A stretch of 64,000 nucleotides of DNA from Aquimonas sp046318115 (GCA_046318115.1 JBKCVA010000150.1:1-64000), one strand, 5' to 3'; positions 11,356 to 19,983 are shown, numbered from the stretch's first letter. A program made the numbers and translations. Notes: generated by a model from the sequence alone, not told the origin.

Positions 11356-12110
11356 GTCACCGCAGCCAGCGCCTGTTTGTCGTTCTCGCGGGTTTCTTCG
11401 TGGCCAATGCCATCCTCGCTGAGCTGATCGGGGTCAAGATCTTCGCGCTAGAGGACACCTTGGGCCTCGCGCCCTTCAACTGGAATCTGTTCGGCCAGAC
11501 GGGTTCGCTGAGCTTCACCGCGGGCGTGCTGCTGTGGCCCGTGGTGTTCGTGATGACCGACGTCATCAACGAGTACTTCGGCCCGCGCGGCGTCCGCTTC
11601 GTGTCCTGGCTGACCGTGAGCTTGATTCTCTATGCCTTCCTGTTCGCCTATGCGGCGATCGCGCTGGCGCCGGCCGGTTGGTGGCGCGAGGCGGGGACCG
11701 CGCAGGGCGTACCGGATCTGCAGGCAGCGTTCGCGGCGATCTTCGGCCAAGGGCTGTGGACGATCGGCGGCTCGGTCACAGCGTTCCTGATCGGTCAGCT
11801 CATAGATGTCGCGGTTTTCCAGCGCATCCGTCGTTTGACTGGTGAACGACTGATCTGGCTCCGCGCGACGGGCTCGACGCTCGTATCCCAGTTCTTCGAC
11901 AGCTTCATCGTGCTCTACATCGCCTTCGTGATCGGGCCCCAGCAGTGGCCGATTCCGCAGTTTCTTGCAGTGGGCACGGTCAACTATGTCTACAAGGTGG
12001 CCATGGCCTTGGCGCTGATCCCGTTGCTCTACCTCGCACGCCTGCTCATCAAGCGCTGGCTCGGCAGTGAGGAAACCGAACGACTCCGTGCCGAGGCCGC
12101 GCGCGTCTGA
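11352..12110 (+). CDS. yhhQ: Queuosine precursor transporter (YhhQ/QPT family)
   Basis: 252 residues with about six membrane segments. The family signatures are visible: FVANAILAELIGVKIF at the N-terminus, PVVFVMTDVINEYFGPRGVR in the middle, and the GSTLVSQFFDSFIVLYIAF helix. YhhQ proteins import queuosine precursors (preQ0/preQ1) for tRNA modification. Compared with E. coli YhhQ there is a longer loop between helices 3 and 4 (WWREAGTAQGVPDLQAAFAA). The gene overlaps the DUF502 gene by four bases and ends 26 bases before the convergent motB stop. Confidence 0.9.
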   Translation: MSHRSQRLFVVLAGFFVANAILAELIGVKIFALEDTLGLAPFNWNLFGQTGSLSFTAGVLLWPVVFVMTDVINEYFGPRGVRFVSWLTVSLILYAFLFAYAAIALAPAGWWREAGTAQGVPDLQAAFAAIFGQGLWTIGGSVTAFLIGQLIDVAVFQRIRRLTGERLIWLRATGSTLVSQFFDSFIVLYIAFVIGPQQWPIPQFLAVGTVNYVYKVAMALALIPLLYLARLLIKRWLGSEETERLRAEAARV

Positions 12111-12136
12111 GCGTGCTCTGAAGGGCTCACAGCGGG

Positions 12137-13207
12137 TCAGTTCCGCGGGCGGGTCTCGATTCCCTGGTCCTGGAGCGCCCTGGCCGCTGCACCCAGATCA
12201 GGTTGCGCCGGCACCGCGACAGAGGCCTCGGAGCCCGCTTGTGGCCCGTCGGCGGCGCCCTCCGCGCTTCCCTCGACCGGCGTGTCGGAGGGGGCCTCGC
12301 TTTCCTCGTTGACGCTCTCCGCACCGAATCCGTCGGTGCGGCGTGCAGCGTCCTCCGCCGCCTTGTTCATGATGATGATGCTGATGCGGCGATTGATCGG
12401 GTTGGTGGGCTGGTCTTTGTCGAACAGCACAGAAGACGACAGGCCGACAACGCGAGAAACCTTGTCCTCTGGCAGGCCGGCGCGCACCAGCTCTCGGCGC
12501 GCAGCGTTCGCGCGATCCGCAGACAGCTCCCAGTTGGAGTACCCGTTGTTGCTCGCATACGGCGTGGTGTCCGTGTGGCCGGAAAGGCTGATGCGTTTGT
12601 CGACGCTGTCGATGTAAGGCGTCAACTCCTTGAGGATTTCGCGGGTGTAGTTCTTGAGCGTCGCACTGCCGCTATCGAACATCGGCCGGTTCTGCTGGTC
12701 GACGATCTGTATGCGCAGGCCTTCGGGTGTGATGTCCAGCAGCAGTTGATCCTTGAAGGGCTGCAGGGCCTGGCTCATCTCGATCGCCGCTTCGAGCTCC
12801 TGTTTGAGTGATTCCAGCTGGCGCTTCTCCTCTTCCTCGGCGAGGCGCTTGGCCTCTTCCGCATCCGGTACTTCCTCGACCTCGCCGATCTTCGGGCCTT
12901 CGCCGTCCATGGTCGGCGAGATGTTGGTGGGGCCGATCTTGACCGGGTTCGTGCCCGAGCCTCCTGCGCCCATGGCCGCGGCCGGCGGCGCTTGGGACGT
13001 GCCGCGGAGCACGCTCGGGTTCTTGAAGTACGCGGAGATGCCGGAAAGCTTCTCCTCGGGCATCGAGACAACCAGCCACATGACCAGAAAGAAGGCCATC
13101 ATCGCAGTGACGAAGTCGGCGTAGGCCACCTTCCAGGCGCCGCCGTGGTGGCCACCGGCGACCTTCTTGACCCGCTTGATGATGATCGGTTGCTGGGCTT
13201 CAGCCAT
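12137..13207 (-). CDS. motB: Flagellar motor stator protein MotB
   Basis: 356 residues. One membrane helix at about 28-48 (KVAYADFVTAMMAFFLVMWL) contains the proton-binding aspartate, Asp31. The plug and a charged periplasmic linker follow. The OmpA/MotB peptidoglycan-binding domain spans about 190-290 (ISLSGHTDTTPY, NWELSADRANAARRELV, NPINRRISIII). The acidic C-terminal tail (about 290-356, rich in Glu, Ala and Pro) is longer than in E. coli MotB (308 aa) and of low complexity. It anchors the stator to the cell wall. The motA gene lies 45 bases upstream on the same strand. Confidence 0.95.
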   Translation of the reverse strand: MAEAQQPIIIKRVKKVAGGHHGGAWKVAYADFVTAMMAFFLVMWLVVSMPEEKLSGISAYFKNPSVLRGTSQAPPAAAMGAGGSGTNPVKIGPTNISPTMDGEGPKIGEVEEVPDAEEAKRLAEEEEKRQLESLKQELEAAIEMSQALQPFKDQLLLDITPEGLRIQIVDQQNRPMFDSGSATLKNYTREILKELTPYIDSVDKRISLSGHTDTTPYASNNGYSNWELSADRANAARRELVRAGLPEDKVSRVVGLSSSVLFDKDQPTNPINRRISIIIMNKAAEDAARRTDGFGAESVNEESEAPSDTPVEGSAEGAADGPQAGSEASVAVPAQPDLGAAARALQDQGIETRPRN

Positions 13208-13252
13208 GGCAGCCCACCGCGCGTCGGGGCGTAGTCGTCATCGAAGGGCGGC

Positions 13253-14116
13253 TCACTTCGCTGCCTTGAGTTCGGCTTCGAGATCCTGGAAGCTCGGCCG
13301 CACATCGCTGAACAGCAGCTTGCGCGCGAACTCGATCGCCACCTGCGGCGGATAGCCGCGCAGGTAGGCGATCAGCGCCATCTTGACGATTTCGAACGGC
13401 TTGCTGTCCTCGTCCGCACGCGCGCCCAAGGCATTGGCTACGGGACCGACGTAGCCGTAACCCAGCAGGATGCCAAGGAAGGTGCCGACCAGGGCGGAAG
13501 CGACCTTCTGGCCGATCACCGCCGGCGGCGCATCGCCGACGATGCTCATCACCTTCACGATGCCGAGCACGGCAGCGACGATGCCGAAAGCGGGCAGGCC
13601 GTCCGCCACGGTCTGGATGGCGTGGCTTGGCGTGTGCGCTTCCTTGTGGTGGGTCTCGAGCTCGACTTCCAGCAGGCCTTCCAACTCGTGCGGGGCCAGG
13701 TTGCCGCCGATGATCAGACGCAGGCAGTCGGTGGTGAAGTCCAGCAGGTGGTGATCTTCGAGCACCTTGGGGTACTTCTGGAAGATCGCGCTGTTGGCCG
13801 GGTTCTCGACGTGGTCTTCGATCGACATGAGGCCGTCCTTGCGGATCTTCTGCAGAATCTCGTAGAGCAGCTTGAGCAGGTCGATGTAGTCGGCGCGCTG
13901 GAACTTCGCGGGCTTCAGCAGAGCAAGCGTGCCTCCGATGGCGCCCTTCAGGGTCTTCATCGAGTTGGCGACCACGAAGGCGCCGAAAGCGCCCCCGCCG
14001 ATGATGAAGAGCTCGATCGCGGCCGCTTCGGCCACCGTCATGATGTTGCCGCCGGCGAGCATGAAGCCGCCGAACACGCAGAGGGTCACAAGGATGGCGC
14101 CAACGATGATCAGCAT
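13253..14116 (-). CDS. motA: Flagellar motor stator protein MotA
   Basis: 287 residues from the ATG at 14114-14116; a longer frame upstream reads into non-homologous sequence. Four membrane segments: N-terminal LIIVGAILVTLCVFGGFML, a second at about 28-50, and a C-terminal pair (GIVAAVLGIVKVMSIVGDAP and ALVGTFLGILLGYGYVGPVA). The cytoplasmic loop contains the conserved charged residues that contact FliG. Length and topology match the 283-296 residue H+-driven MotA group. MotA and MotB form the 5:2 proton-conducting stator. No clear sigma-28 promoter could be read in the 109-base divergent spacer. Confidence 0.95.
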   Translation of the reverse strand: MLIIVGAILVTLCVFGGFMLAGGNIMTVAEAAAIELFIIGGGAFGAFVVANSMKTLKGAIGGTLALLKPAKFQRADYIDLLKLLYEILQKIRKDGLMSIEDHVENPANSAIFQKYPKVLEDHHLLDFTTDCLRLIIGGNLAPHELEGLLEVELETHHKEAHTPSHAIQTVADGLPAFGIVAAVLGIVKVMSIVGDAPPAVIGQKVASALVGTFLGILLGYGYVGPVANALGARADEDSKPFEIVKMALIAYLRGYPPQVAIEFARKLLFSDVRPSFQDLEAELKAAK

Positions 14117-14225
14117 GCAGAAATCCGGAAGGCCAGGAACGGAGTAGGGTGGGCACGGCGGTTGCAACGGCCAGCGCAGACGCCGCACCGCGGTACCCCG
14201 AAGGGCACGCGCGACAGGCCGCACG

Positions 14226-16676
14226 ATGCAGATTCCATTCCCAACCAGCGACGATGAATTGACGTTGCAAACCGACGCATCAGACAGCGGGCTCGCACGC
14301 GCCAGCCTTCAGCGGATTCTGACCCGCGCACTCGCCGCCTTCGGTCTGCTGCCCCTGCTGCTGCTGGGGCTCGTTGCGGGTGCGGGGGATTACCTGGTGC
14401 GCTTGAATCAGGCCCAAGCCTCGTTGGGCGCGGCGGTCACTGCAGCCAGCGCCGACCTGGACCTTTTTCTCGTTTCGCATCGGAGCGCAGTCCAGCAACT
14501 GGCCGCTGAATTCGCCCGCACTTCCGGTACCGAGGAGGACCTCGTCCGCCGACTCGAAAGCACGCGCAGCGCATTTCCCGGTCTGCTGACCATGCTGGCC
14601 ACCGACGCTGCAGGGCGTGTGATTGCGGGCTCGTTCGACAACCGCACCGGCATTGATCGGACGATCTGGCACGGTATCGACGTTTCCGACCGCGCCTACT
14701 TCCGCAAGGCGCGCGAAGGTCTCCAGCCGGTCGTTAGCGGCGTTTTCCAGGGCCGAGGTTTCGGGGAGGATGCGCTCTGCGCGGTCTCAGCCCCGATTCT
14801 GGTGGACGGCGAGCGTTTCGCCGGCGTCGTGCAGGGGTCGATTCGCCTTGAAGAGCTTAGCGCCGCTTTCGGTGCCGCCAGCCATTCCGAGGGCTTGCAG
14901 CTCGTCATTCTCGATCCGGAAGCGAGGATTGCCTGGGCGAGCCCCGCGCTCGGCCTGAATCCTCTGGAGCCTGCTCCTGAGGGGCTGAGCCGCGAACTCC
15001 CCCTCACCCTGCCGACCTTCCAGCGCGCCAGCATTCCCGGGCTGCCCGAGGGCGATGTCCTGCTGCTGGAGCGTCCGACCGCGCTGGGATGGCGCGTACT
15101 CGCGCTGATGCCGCGTCAGGCTTTGCTCGAGCGCACACTGCTCGACCTCGCCGTGGTGATGCTCGCGCTGCTGGCGATGGCGGTGCTCGCATTGGTTGCC
15201 GGCCGGCGATTCGTCCAGCGCTTTCTGCGCCCTCTGGAGGACATCGCGCTGCGGATGGACCGGTTGTCGCTGTCCAGCCACCCCGAGAGGTTCCAGCACC
15301 GCAGTGAGCTGTCTGAGCTGGCCCGTCTCGAGGGCGCCTTTCTCAGGCTTGGCCATCGGCTGGGTGAGAGCTACCAGCAGCTGCAGGAAGAGTTCGCCAA
15401 AGAGTCCGAATTGCGCGCCCAGCTCGCGGAAGTCCGGGCTGAAGCACTGCGTGCCGAAGGTGAACTGGATGCAGCCCGGGAAATCCAGATGGCCATGCTG
15501 CCCTCGCGCAGCCGGCTGGAGGGTTGGCTCGGGCTCAAGTTGGCCGCCGTACTTGAGCCCATGCGGGCGGTCGGCGGGGACTTCTTCAACGTGCTGCCTG
15601 TGGATAGCGACAGGGTGATGTTCTTTATCGGGGATGTCTCGGACAAAGGCGTGCCCGCTGCGCTGCTCATGGCGCGGACAATGACCTTGCTGGAGCCCAG
15701 CGCGGGACGCGGCGAGTCCCCGACAGAGGCCCTGCAGCGCGTTGGCCGGCTGCTCGCACAGAACAACCCCAACGGCATGTTCGTCACCGTGCTGGTGGGG
15801 CGTATCGACCTCGCCACGGGCCTGCTCAGCATGGCCAGCGCGGGTCACGACCCTCCCATGCTGCGTGCCCGCGACGGACGGGTGCTGCAGCTTGCAATGG
15901 AGACGGGGCCCGCACTGGGGTTCGAGGAAAGTGCGGACTATCCCCAGATCCGCCTGAGACTCCGGCCCGGCGATTCCCTGCTCATGTTCACCGACGGACT
16001 GAGCGAGGCCGAGGACGTGAATGCGCAGGCGTTCGGTGAGGAGCGCATCGCAGCTGTGATGGCGGCATTACGTGATCCGGAGCCGCAGCAGTGCGTGGAC
16101 GCGCTGACGGCCGCGGTTCAGCAACACCGCAGAGCGAGTCCTGCCGACGATCTGACCTTGCTCTGCCTGCAGCGACCTTCGGATCCCCAAGCCCACGCCG
16201 GGCAGGTCGGTCTGCTGCCTTCTCTGGGCGTCGAGGCGCTGCCCGATCTGCTGATGGAACTGGAGAGTGCGCTGGAAGCCCGAGGTCTTGACGAGGAAAC
16301 CCTTCACGATGTGCGGCTGGTGGCGGAGGAGATCGTCAGCAACGCGCTCACCCACGGCTGTCACAGCACTTTCGGCGTGAGCGCAAACATCAGCTTTGGC
16401 GTACTCGATGACCGTGTCGACCTGCATTTCGAAGACGACGGTTCGCCTTTCAATCCGCTGGCACAGAACCTGCCTGACGTGGACGTGCCCATCGAGGAGC
16501 GCGGCATCGGCGGCCTCGGTGTCTTGCTCGTGCGTGAACTCGCACGAGAACCCCGTTACCAGCGCCGCGACGGGCTGAACCTGCTGTCGCTGTGGCTGCC
16601 GCGTCGCCCTGGCGGAGCGCTGGCTCACGCGGCCGAAAGCGTTACCCAAGACACGGACAATCGCCATGAGTCTTGA
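14226..16676 (+). CDS. Membrane sensor PP2C/SpoIIE-type phosphatase with C-terminal anti-sigma-type kinase domain
   Basis: 816 residues. A first membrane helix (about 35-55) and a second (about 305-327) flank a periplasmic Cache-like sensor. A HAMP-like segment and coiled coil follow, to about 415. The SpoIIE phosphatase domain (about 415-645) has its metal-binding motifs: AVGGDFFNV, FFIGDVSDKGVPAALLM, LMFTDGLSEAED and ADDLTLL. The end (about 655-800) is a GHKL ATPase of the RsbW/SpoIIAB type (VRLVAEEIVSNALTHG, then FEDDGSPFNP). The protein can therefore in principle dephosphorylate and phosphorylate a STAS protein, whose gene overlaps by 11 bases downstream. It is divergent from motAB, which suggests, but does not prove, a role in motility or surface behaviour. 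The start codon lacks an evident ribosome-binding site. Confidence 0.9.
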   Translation: MQIPFPTSDDELTLQTDASDSGLARASLQRILTRALAAFGLLPLLLLGLVAGAGDYLVRLNQAQASLGAAVTAASADLDLFLVSHRSAVQQLAAEFARTSGTEEDLVRRLESTRSAFPGLLTMLATDAAGRVIAGSFDNRTGIDRTIWHGIDVSDRAYFRKAREGLQPVVSGVFQGRGFGEDALCAVSAPILVDGERFAGVVQGSIRLEELSAAFGAASHSEGLQLVILDPEARIAWASPALGLNPLEPAPEGLSRELPLTLPTFQRASIPGLPEGDVLLLERPTALGWRVLALMPRQALLERTLLDLAVVMLALLAMAVLALVAGRRFVQRFLRPLEDIALRMDRLSLSSHPERFQHRSELSELARLEGAFLRLGHRLGESYQQLQEEFAKESELRAQLAEVRAEALRAEGELDAAREIQMAMLPSRSRLEGWLGLKLAAVLEPMRAVGGDFFNVLPVDSDRVMFFIGDVSDKGVPAALLMARTMTLLEPSAGRGESPTEALQRVGRLLAQNNPNGMFVTVLVGRIDLATGLLSMASAGHDPPMLRARDGRVLQLAMETGPALGFEESADYPQIRLRLRPGDSLLMFTDGLSEAEDVNAQAFGEERIAAVMAALRDPEPQQCVDALTAAVQQHRRASPADDLTLLCLQRPSDPQAHAGQVGLLPSLGVEALPDLLMELESALEARGLDEETLHDVRLVAEEIVSNALTHGCHSTFGVSANISFGVLDDRVDLHFEDDGSPFNPLAQNLPDVDVPIEERGIGGLGVLLVRELAREPRYQRRDGLNLLSLWLPRRPGGALAHAAESVTQDTDNRHES

Positions 16677-17049
16677 AATCCGCATTGAAGTTCCCGAAGC
16701 CACGCGCGCGCACGTCTGGATCCGTGGCAGGTTGGACGGAAGTAACCACACCGACCTCGACCGTGAGCTGCAGCCTCTTCTGGACAACCAGGAGCTGCAG
16801 AATCTTGTGCTCGACCTGAAGGACGTGGACTACATCAGCAGTGCCGGCTTGCGCTCGATCTTCCGCGCGCGAAAGGCACTTGGGCTTCGCGAGGGCAGGG
16901 TGCTGGTGGTCAACCCGCAGCCTCAGGTGCAGAAGGTTTTCGACATCGTCAAGGCGGTACCGGTGCGTGAGATCTTTCGATCCGTAGAAGAGCTCGACAG
17001 CTATCTCGATCGCATCCAGGCTCGCGCCCTGGATCCCGAGGCCGACTGA
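16666..17049 (+). CDS. STAS-domain anti-sigma factor antagonist
   Basis: 127 residues, a single STAS fold (IRIEVPEATRAHVWIRGRLD, LVLDLKDVDYISSAGLRSIF). The serine that is phosphorylated in SpoIIAA/RsbV proteins is present within YISSAG (Ser58/Ser59). The gene overlaps the phosphatase/kinase gene by 11 bases and must be coupled to it. The likely mechanism is partner switching: the unphosphorylated form binds an anti-sigma factor or another target, and the upstream protein sets its phosphorylation state. No sigma or anti-sigma gene is adjacent, so the final target is unknown. Confidence 0.9.
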   Translation: MSLEIRIEVPEATRAHVWIRGRLDGSNHTDLDRELQPLLDNQELQNLVLDLKDVDYISSAGLRSIFRARKALGLREGRVLVVNPQPQVQKVFDIVKAVPVREIFRSVEELDSYLDRIQARALDPEAD

Positions 17050-17088
17050 AGCGCGGGGCCGACACGCGCTCGCTACGCTCGCCGCAAC

Positions 17089-17094
17089 TACACT
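17089..17094 (+). promoter_or_regulatory. Possible -10 box (TACACT) of the dienelactone hydrolase gene
   Basis: TACACT followed by a C-rich tract, 30 bases before the ATG. No good -35 is visible. It is listed because the same box precedes rpsO, mrcB and tsaB. Confidence 0.35.
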
Positions 17095-17123
17095 GGCCCC
17101 CGATTCTCAAAGAGGGGGGCACC

Positions 17124-17894
17124 ATGCGGTTCCTGTTCGCAGTTTCCATGCTTGCGCTCGCGTTGCCGGCGCAGGCCGAGATCGTTTCCCGTGAAATCGA
17201 CTGGGAGGTTGACGGCGTTGCCATGCGCGGTCACTTCGTCCACGACGATTCGATGACGGCCCGCGGCGGCCTGGTGATGGTGCCCAACTGGATGGGAGTC
17301 ACCGACTCCGCCCTCGATAAGGCGAAGGCCATTGCGGGGCGCGGCTATGCGGTGCTCCTGGCTGACGTGTACGGCGCCGATTTGCGTCCCGCGAACGCGC
17401 AGGAAGCCGGTCAGGCAGCACGCTCGATGTATGAAAACCGCCCGCAGCTGCGCGCCCGCGCCAGTGCCGCGGTGGAACAGCTCAAGGCCCAGCCGGAAGC
17501 CAGCGCCTTCGCCGAGGGCAAGATCGGCGCCATCGGTTTCTGCTTTGGTGGTGCAACGGTACTTGAGCTCGCGCGCAGTGGCCGCGATGACATCGCTGGC
17601 GTGGTCAGCTTTCACGGCAGCCTGGCAACGTCGATGCCCGCCAAAGCGGGTGAGGTCGGGGCCGGCGTGCTGGTGCTCAACGGCGCCGCCGATACCTACG
17701 TCAGCGCCGAGGAGATCGCCGGCCTGCAGAAGGAAATGACGGAAGCCGGCGCCGACTGGCAGTTCGTCAACTTCGCCGACGCGGTGCACTGCTTTGCGGA
17801 GGCGGACGCCAACTCGCCGGGCTGCCAGTACCACGAGCGCAGCGCCAAGCGCGCTTACCGGATGATGGACGCATTCTTTGCCGAGGTGTTTTGA
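17124..17894 (+). CDS. Secreted dienelactone hydrolase family protein
   Basis: 256 residues with a clean signal peptide (MRFLFAVSMLALALPAQA). The alpha/beta hydrolase core carries the cysteine nucleophile typical of the family in GFCFGGATVLELA, an aspartate in NGAADTYVSAEE, and a histidine in ADAVHCFAEADAN. These form the Cys-Asp-His triad. It likely hydrolyses an ester or lactone in the periplasm; the natural substrate is unknown. It is a single gene between the STAS gene and convergent ispB. AGAGGGGGG just before the ATG serves as ribosome-binding site. Confidence 0.88.
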   Translation: MRFLFAVSMLALALPAQAEIVSREIDWEVDGVAMRGHFVHDDSMTARGGLVMVPNWMGVTDSALDKAKAIAGRGYAVLLADVYGADLRPANAQEAGQAARSMYENRPQLRARASAAVEQLKAQPEASAFAEGKIGAIGFCFGGATVLELARSGRDDIAGVVSFHGSLATSMPAKAGEVGAGVLVLNGAADTYVSAEEIAGLQKEMTEAGADWQFVNFADAVHCFAEADANSPGCQYHERSAKRAYRMMDAFFAEVF

Positions 17895-17899
17895 GAGCC

Positions 17900-17925
17900 G
17901 GGATTGGGGAATCGGGATTGGGGAT
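17900..17925 (+). repeat. G-rich heptad array (GGGATTG/GGGAATC) after the hydrolase stop codon
   Basis: Four runs of three or four G at 17900-17902, 17906-17909, 17914-17916 and 17920-17923, spaced by ATT or AATC, start five bases after the stop at 17892-17894. The G-rich strand is the coding strand. This matches a G-quadruplex pattern and is the inverse of the array at 18061-18104. Confidence 0.8.
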
Positions 17926-18060
17926 TGGACCGAAGGTCGAAGCGCCGCGCGGAAAGATGCGTTGAGGACATCAGCCGCAACACCGGGGCTGGGCGCAGCG
18001 CTGTTGCGATCCGCTGATCCGGCGCTGCTTCGTCTGCGTGCGCCCATCCCACGCTTTTGC

Positions 18061-18104
18061 GAATCCCCAATCCCCAATCCCCAATCCCCAATCTCCAATC
18101 CCCG
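18061..18104 (-). repeat. G-rich heptad array (GGGGATT) after the ispB stop codon
   Basis: On the minus strand, the coding strand of ispB, five runs of four G occur, mostly separated by ATT, beginning four bases after the TGA at 18109-18111. One unit is degenerate (GGAGATT). Together with the array at 17900-17925 it makes an inverted pair about 200 bases long between two converging genes. Confidence 0.82.
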
Positions 18105-18108
18105 CAGT

Positions 18109-19116
18109 TCAGTACTCCCGCTCCACCGAGTACATCGCCAGCCCTCGCAGCGCCGCCAACTGGGGGGATTCCGGAAGCGTCTCGAGGGCGGCGATCGCCG
18201 CCTCAGCGTAGCGGCGGGCGACATACTGGCTGTAGTCCAGGCTGCCGCTCGCGCGGATGGCAGAGACGATCTCGGGCAGGGCGCCGGTGTCGCCCTGCTC
18301 GATAGCCGCAGCCATGCGCGCGCGGCTGGCGGCGTCAACGCGGGTCAGGGCATGGATCAGGGGCAGCGTGGCCTTGCCCTCTGCGAGATCGTCGCCGAGA
18401 TTCTTGCCGAGCGTGTTGGCGTCGGCCGTGTAATCGAGCACGTCGTCGGCGATCTGGAAGGCGTAGCCCAGCGCGAGACCGAAGCGCTCCATCGCCGCCT
18501 GCTGCGCTTCCTTAGCGCCGGCGAGCAGTGCGCCAAGACGGGTGGCAGCTGCGAACAGCACCGCTGTCTTGCGCTCGATGACCCGAAGATAGGCGGCTTC
18601 ATCGGTATCCGGGTTGTGCACGTGCAACAGTTGCAGCACCTCGCCTTCGGCAATCGCATTGGTGGTGTTGGCCAGGATGCGCATGATCGGCATGCGGTCG
18701 AGCTCGACCATCAACTGGAAGCTGCGCGAGTAGAGGAAGTCGCCTACGAGTACGCTGGCCGCATTGCCCCACAGCGCGTTCGCGGTCTTGCGCCCGCGCC
18801 GCAGGTCGGACTCGTCGACCACGTCGTCGTGCAGAAGTGTCGAGGTGTGGATGAATTCGATGATGGCCGCCATCTGCAGATGGTCCGAGCCGGTGTAGCC
18901 CAAGGCGCGCGCGGCCAGCAGCACCAGCATCGGCCGCAGCCGCTTGCCGCCGGCGGCGATGATGTGCTCCGAAATCTGGTTGATCAGCACCACGTCGGAC
19001 GAAAGGCGCTGGCGGATCAGGCGGTTCACCGCTTCCATGTCGGCCGCCACCAGCTGCTGGATCTCAGGCAGGCGCAGGGCGGGGCGGGGGCTCTCGGGCA
19101 GGGCGGCGGCGTTCAT
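18109..19116 (-). CDS. ispB: Octaprenyl/polyprenyl diphosphate synthase
   Basis: 335 residues, a typical trans-polyprenyl synthase. The first aspartate-rich motif is in HTSTLLHDDVVDESDLRRG and the second in FQIADDVLDYTAD; GGKRLRP near the N-terminus binds the isoprenyl diphosphate. The small residues before the first motif fit a long-chain (C40-type) product, used for the ubiquinone side chain. The ATG at 19114-19116 lies only eight bases downstream of a perfect TATAAT, suggesting a leaderless mRNA. In E. coli ispB is divergent from the rplU-rpmA operon; here it is divergent from ssb. Confidence 0.95.
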   Translation of the reverse strand: MNAAALPESPRPALRLPEIQQLVAADMEAVNRLIRQRLSSDVVLINQISEHIIAAGGKRLRPMLVLLAARALGYTGSDHLQMAAIIEFIHTSTLLHDDVVDESDLRRGRKTANALWGNAASVLVGDFLYSRSFQLMVELDRMPIMRILANTTNAIAEGEVLQLLHVHNPDTDEAAYLRVIERKTAVLFAAATRLGALLAGAKEAQQAAMERFGLALGYAFQIADDVLDYTADANTLGKNLGDDLAEGKATLPLIHALTRVDAASRARMAAAIEQGDTGALPEIVSAIRASGSLDYSQYVARRYAEAAIAALETLPESPQLAALRGLAMYSVEREY

Positions 19117-19124
19117 GGGGCGCG

Positions 19125-19130
19125 ATTATA
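19125..19130 (-). promoter_or_regulatory. Consensus -10 box (TATAAT) of ispB
   Basis: A perfect TATAAT on the minus strand is followed by CGCGCCCC and then the ispB ATG. Initiation 7-8 bases downstream of the box would fall on or next to the start codon. The -35 is poor. Confidence 0.65.
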
Positions 19131-19232
19131 GCGAGGGGGGGCGCGAGGCCGATGCGATTGCGGGCGCTTTTCCTACCCGCGGACGCCAGGACCTGACCCT
19201 CGACGGGCGGCCCGTCGCCGAAGCCTGCCCGG

Positions 19233-19238
19233 TATACT
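19233..19238 (+). promoter_or_regulatory. Probable -10 box (TATACT) of ssb
   Basis: TATACT is followed by a C-rich stretch, 80 bases before the ssb start. No strong -35 is visible. Confidence 0.45.
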
Positions 19239-19318
19239 TCGCCCCACCTTGGAGCCCCGCTTGGGCTCTCCGCACCCTGGTCGCGTCGGCGGCCGCAAGA
19301 CACAAGGACACAGCGCCC

Positions 19319-19825
19319 ATGGCCCGTGGCATCAACAAGGTCATCATCGTCGGCACCCTCGGCGCCGATCCCGAAACCCGCTATACGGCTTCCGGTTCGG
19401 CCATCACCAGCATGCGGCTGGCCACCAACGAAAGCTGGACCGACAAGCAGACCGGCCAGAAGCAGGAACGCACCGAGTGGCACCGCGTCAAGATGTTCGG
19501 CCGCTTGGCCGAGATCGCTGCCGAATACCTGAAGAAGGGCAAGCAGGTTTACATCGAGGGCAGCCTGCGTACCGACAAGTACACCGACAAGGACGGCATC
19601 GAGCGCTACAGCACCGACATCGTCGCCAACGACATGCAGATGCTGGGGGGCGCCGGCGGCGAAGGTGGCGGCATGCGAGGCGGCGACTCCGGCGGCATGC
19701 GCGAACAGGGCGGCGGCTACTCGCGCGGCGGTGAGCGCGCGGCGCCTCCGCGTGGCGGCGCCCCGGCCTCGCCGCGCCAGGCGCCGCCGGTTGACAACTT
19801 CGAGGAAGACGACATTCCGTTCTGA
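19319..19825 (+). CDS. ssb: Single-stranded DNA-binding protein
   Basis: 168 residues. The OB-fold occupies about 1-112 (GINKVIIVGTLGADPETRYT, WHRVKMFGRLAEIAAEYLKK, VYIEGSLRT). A glycine/arginine-rich disordered linker follows. The end is the conserved acidic tip EEDDIPF, which recruits replication and repair partners. It starts at the ATG at 19319, which gives the canonical MARGINKV N-terminus. It is a single gene with its own terminator. Confidence 0.98.
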   Translation: MARGINKVIIVGTLGADPETRYTASGSAITSMRLATNESWTDKQTGQKQERTEWHRVKMFGRLAEIAAEYLKKGKQVYIEGSLRTDKYTDKDGIERYSTDIVANDMQMLGGAGGEGGGMRGGDSGGMREQGGGYSRGGERAAPPRGGAPASPRQAPPVDNFEEDDIPF

Positions 19826-19862
19826 GGAGTACCCCGCCCGCGGTGGGGAGGCTTCGAGAAGC

Positions 19863-19888
19863 AAGGCCCCGCCATGCGGGGCCTTTTT
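19863..19888 (+). terminator. Rho-independent terminator of ssb
   Basis: AAGGCCCCGC (19863-19872), loop CAT, GCGGGGCCTT (19876-19885), then TTT: a 10-bp perfect stem with a T tract, about 40 bases after the stop. Confidence 0.92.
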
Positions 19889-19983
19889 GTATGCGCTCGG
19901 TCGTCGCAGGCGACTGTCGGTCCTCCACCACCGTGCCGGTCTCCTCTTGAGCGTCGCAGGCAGCGGAGGATCGACGGCGATGC

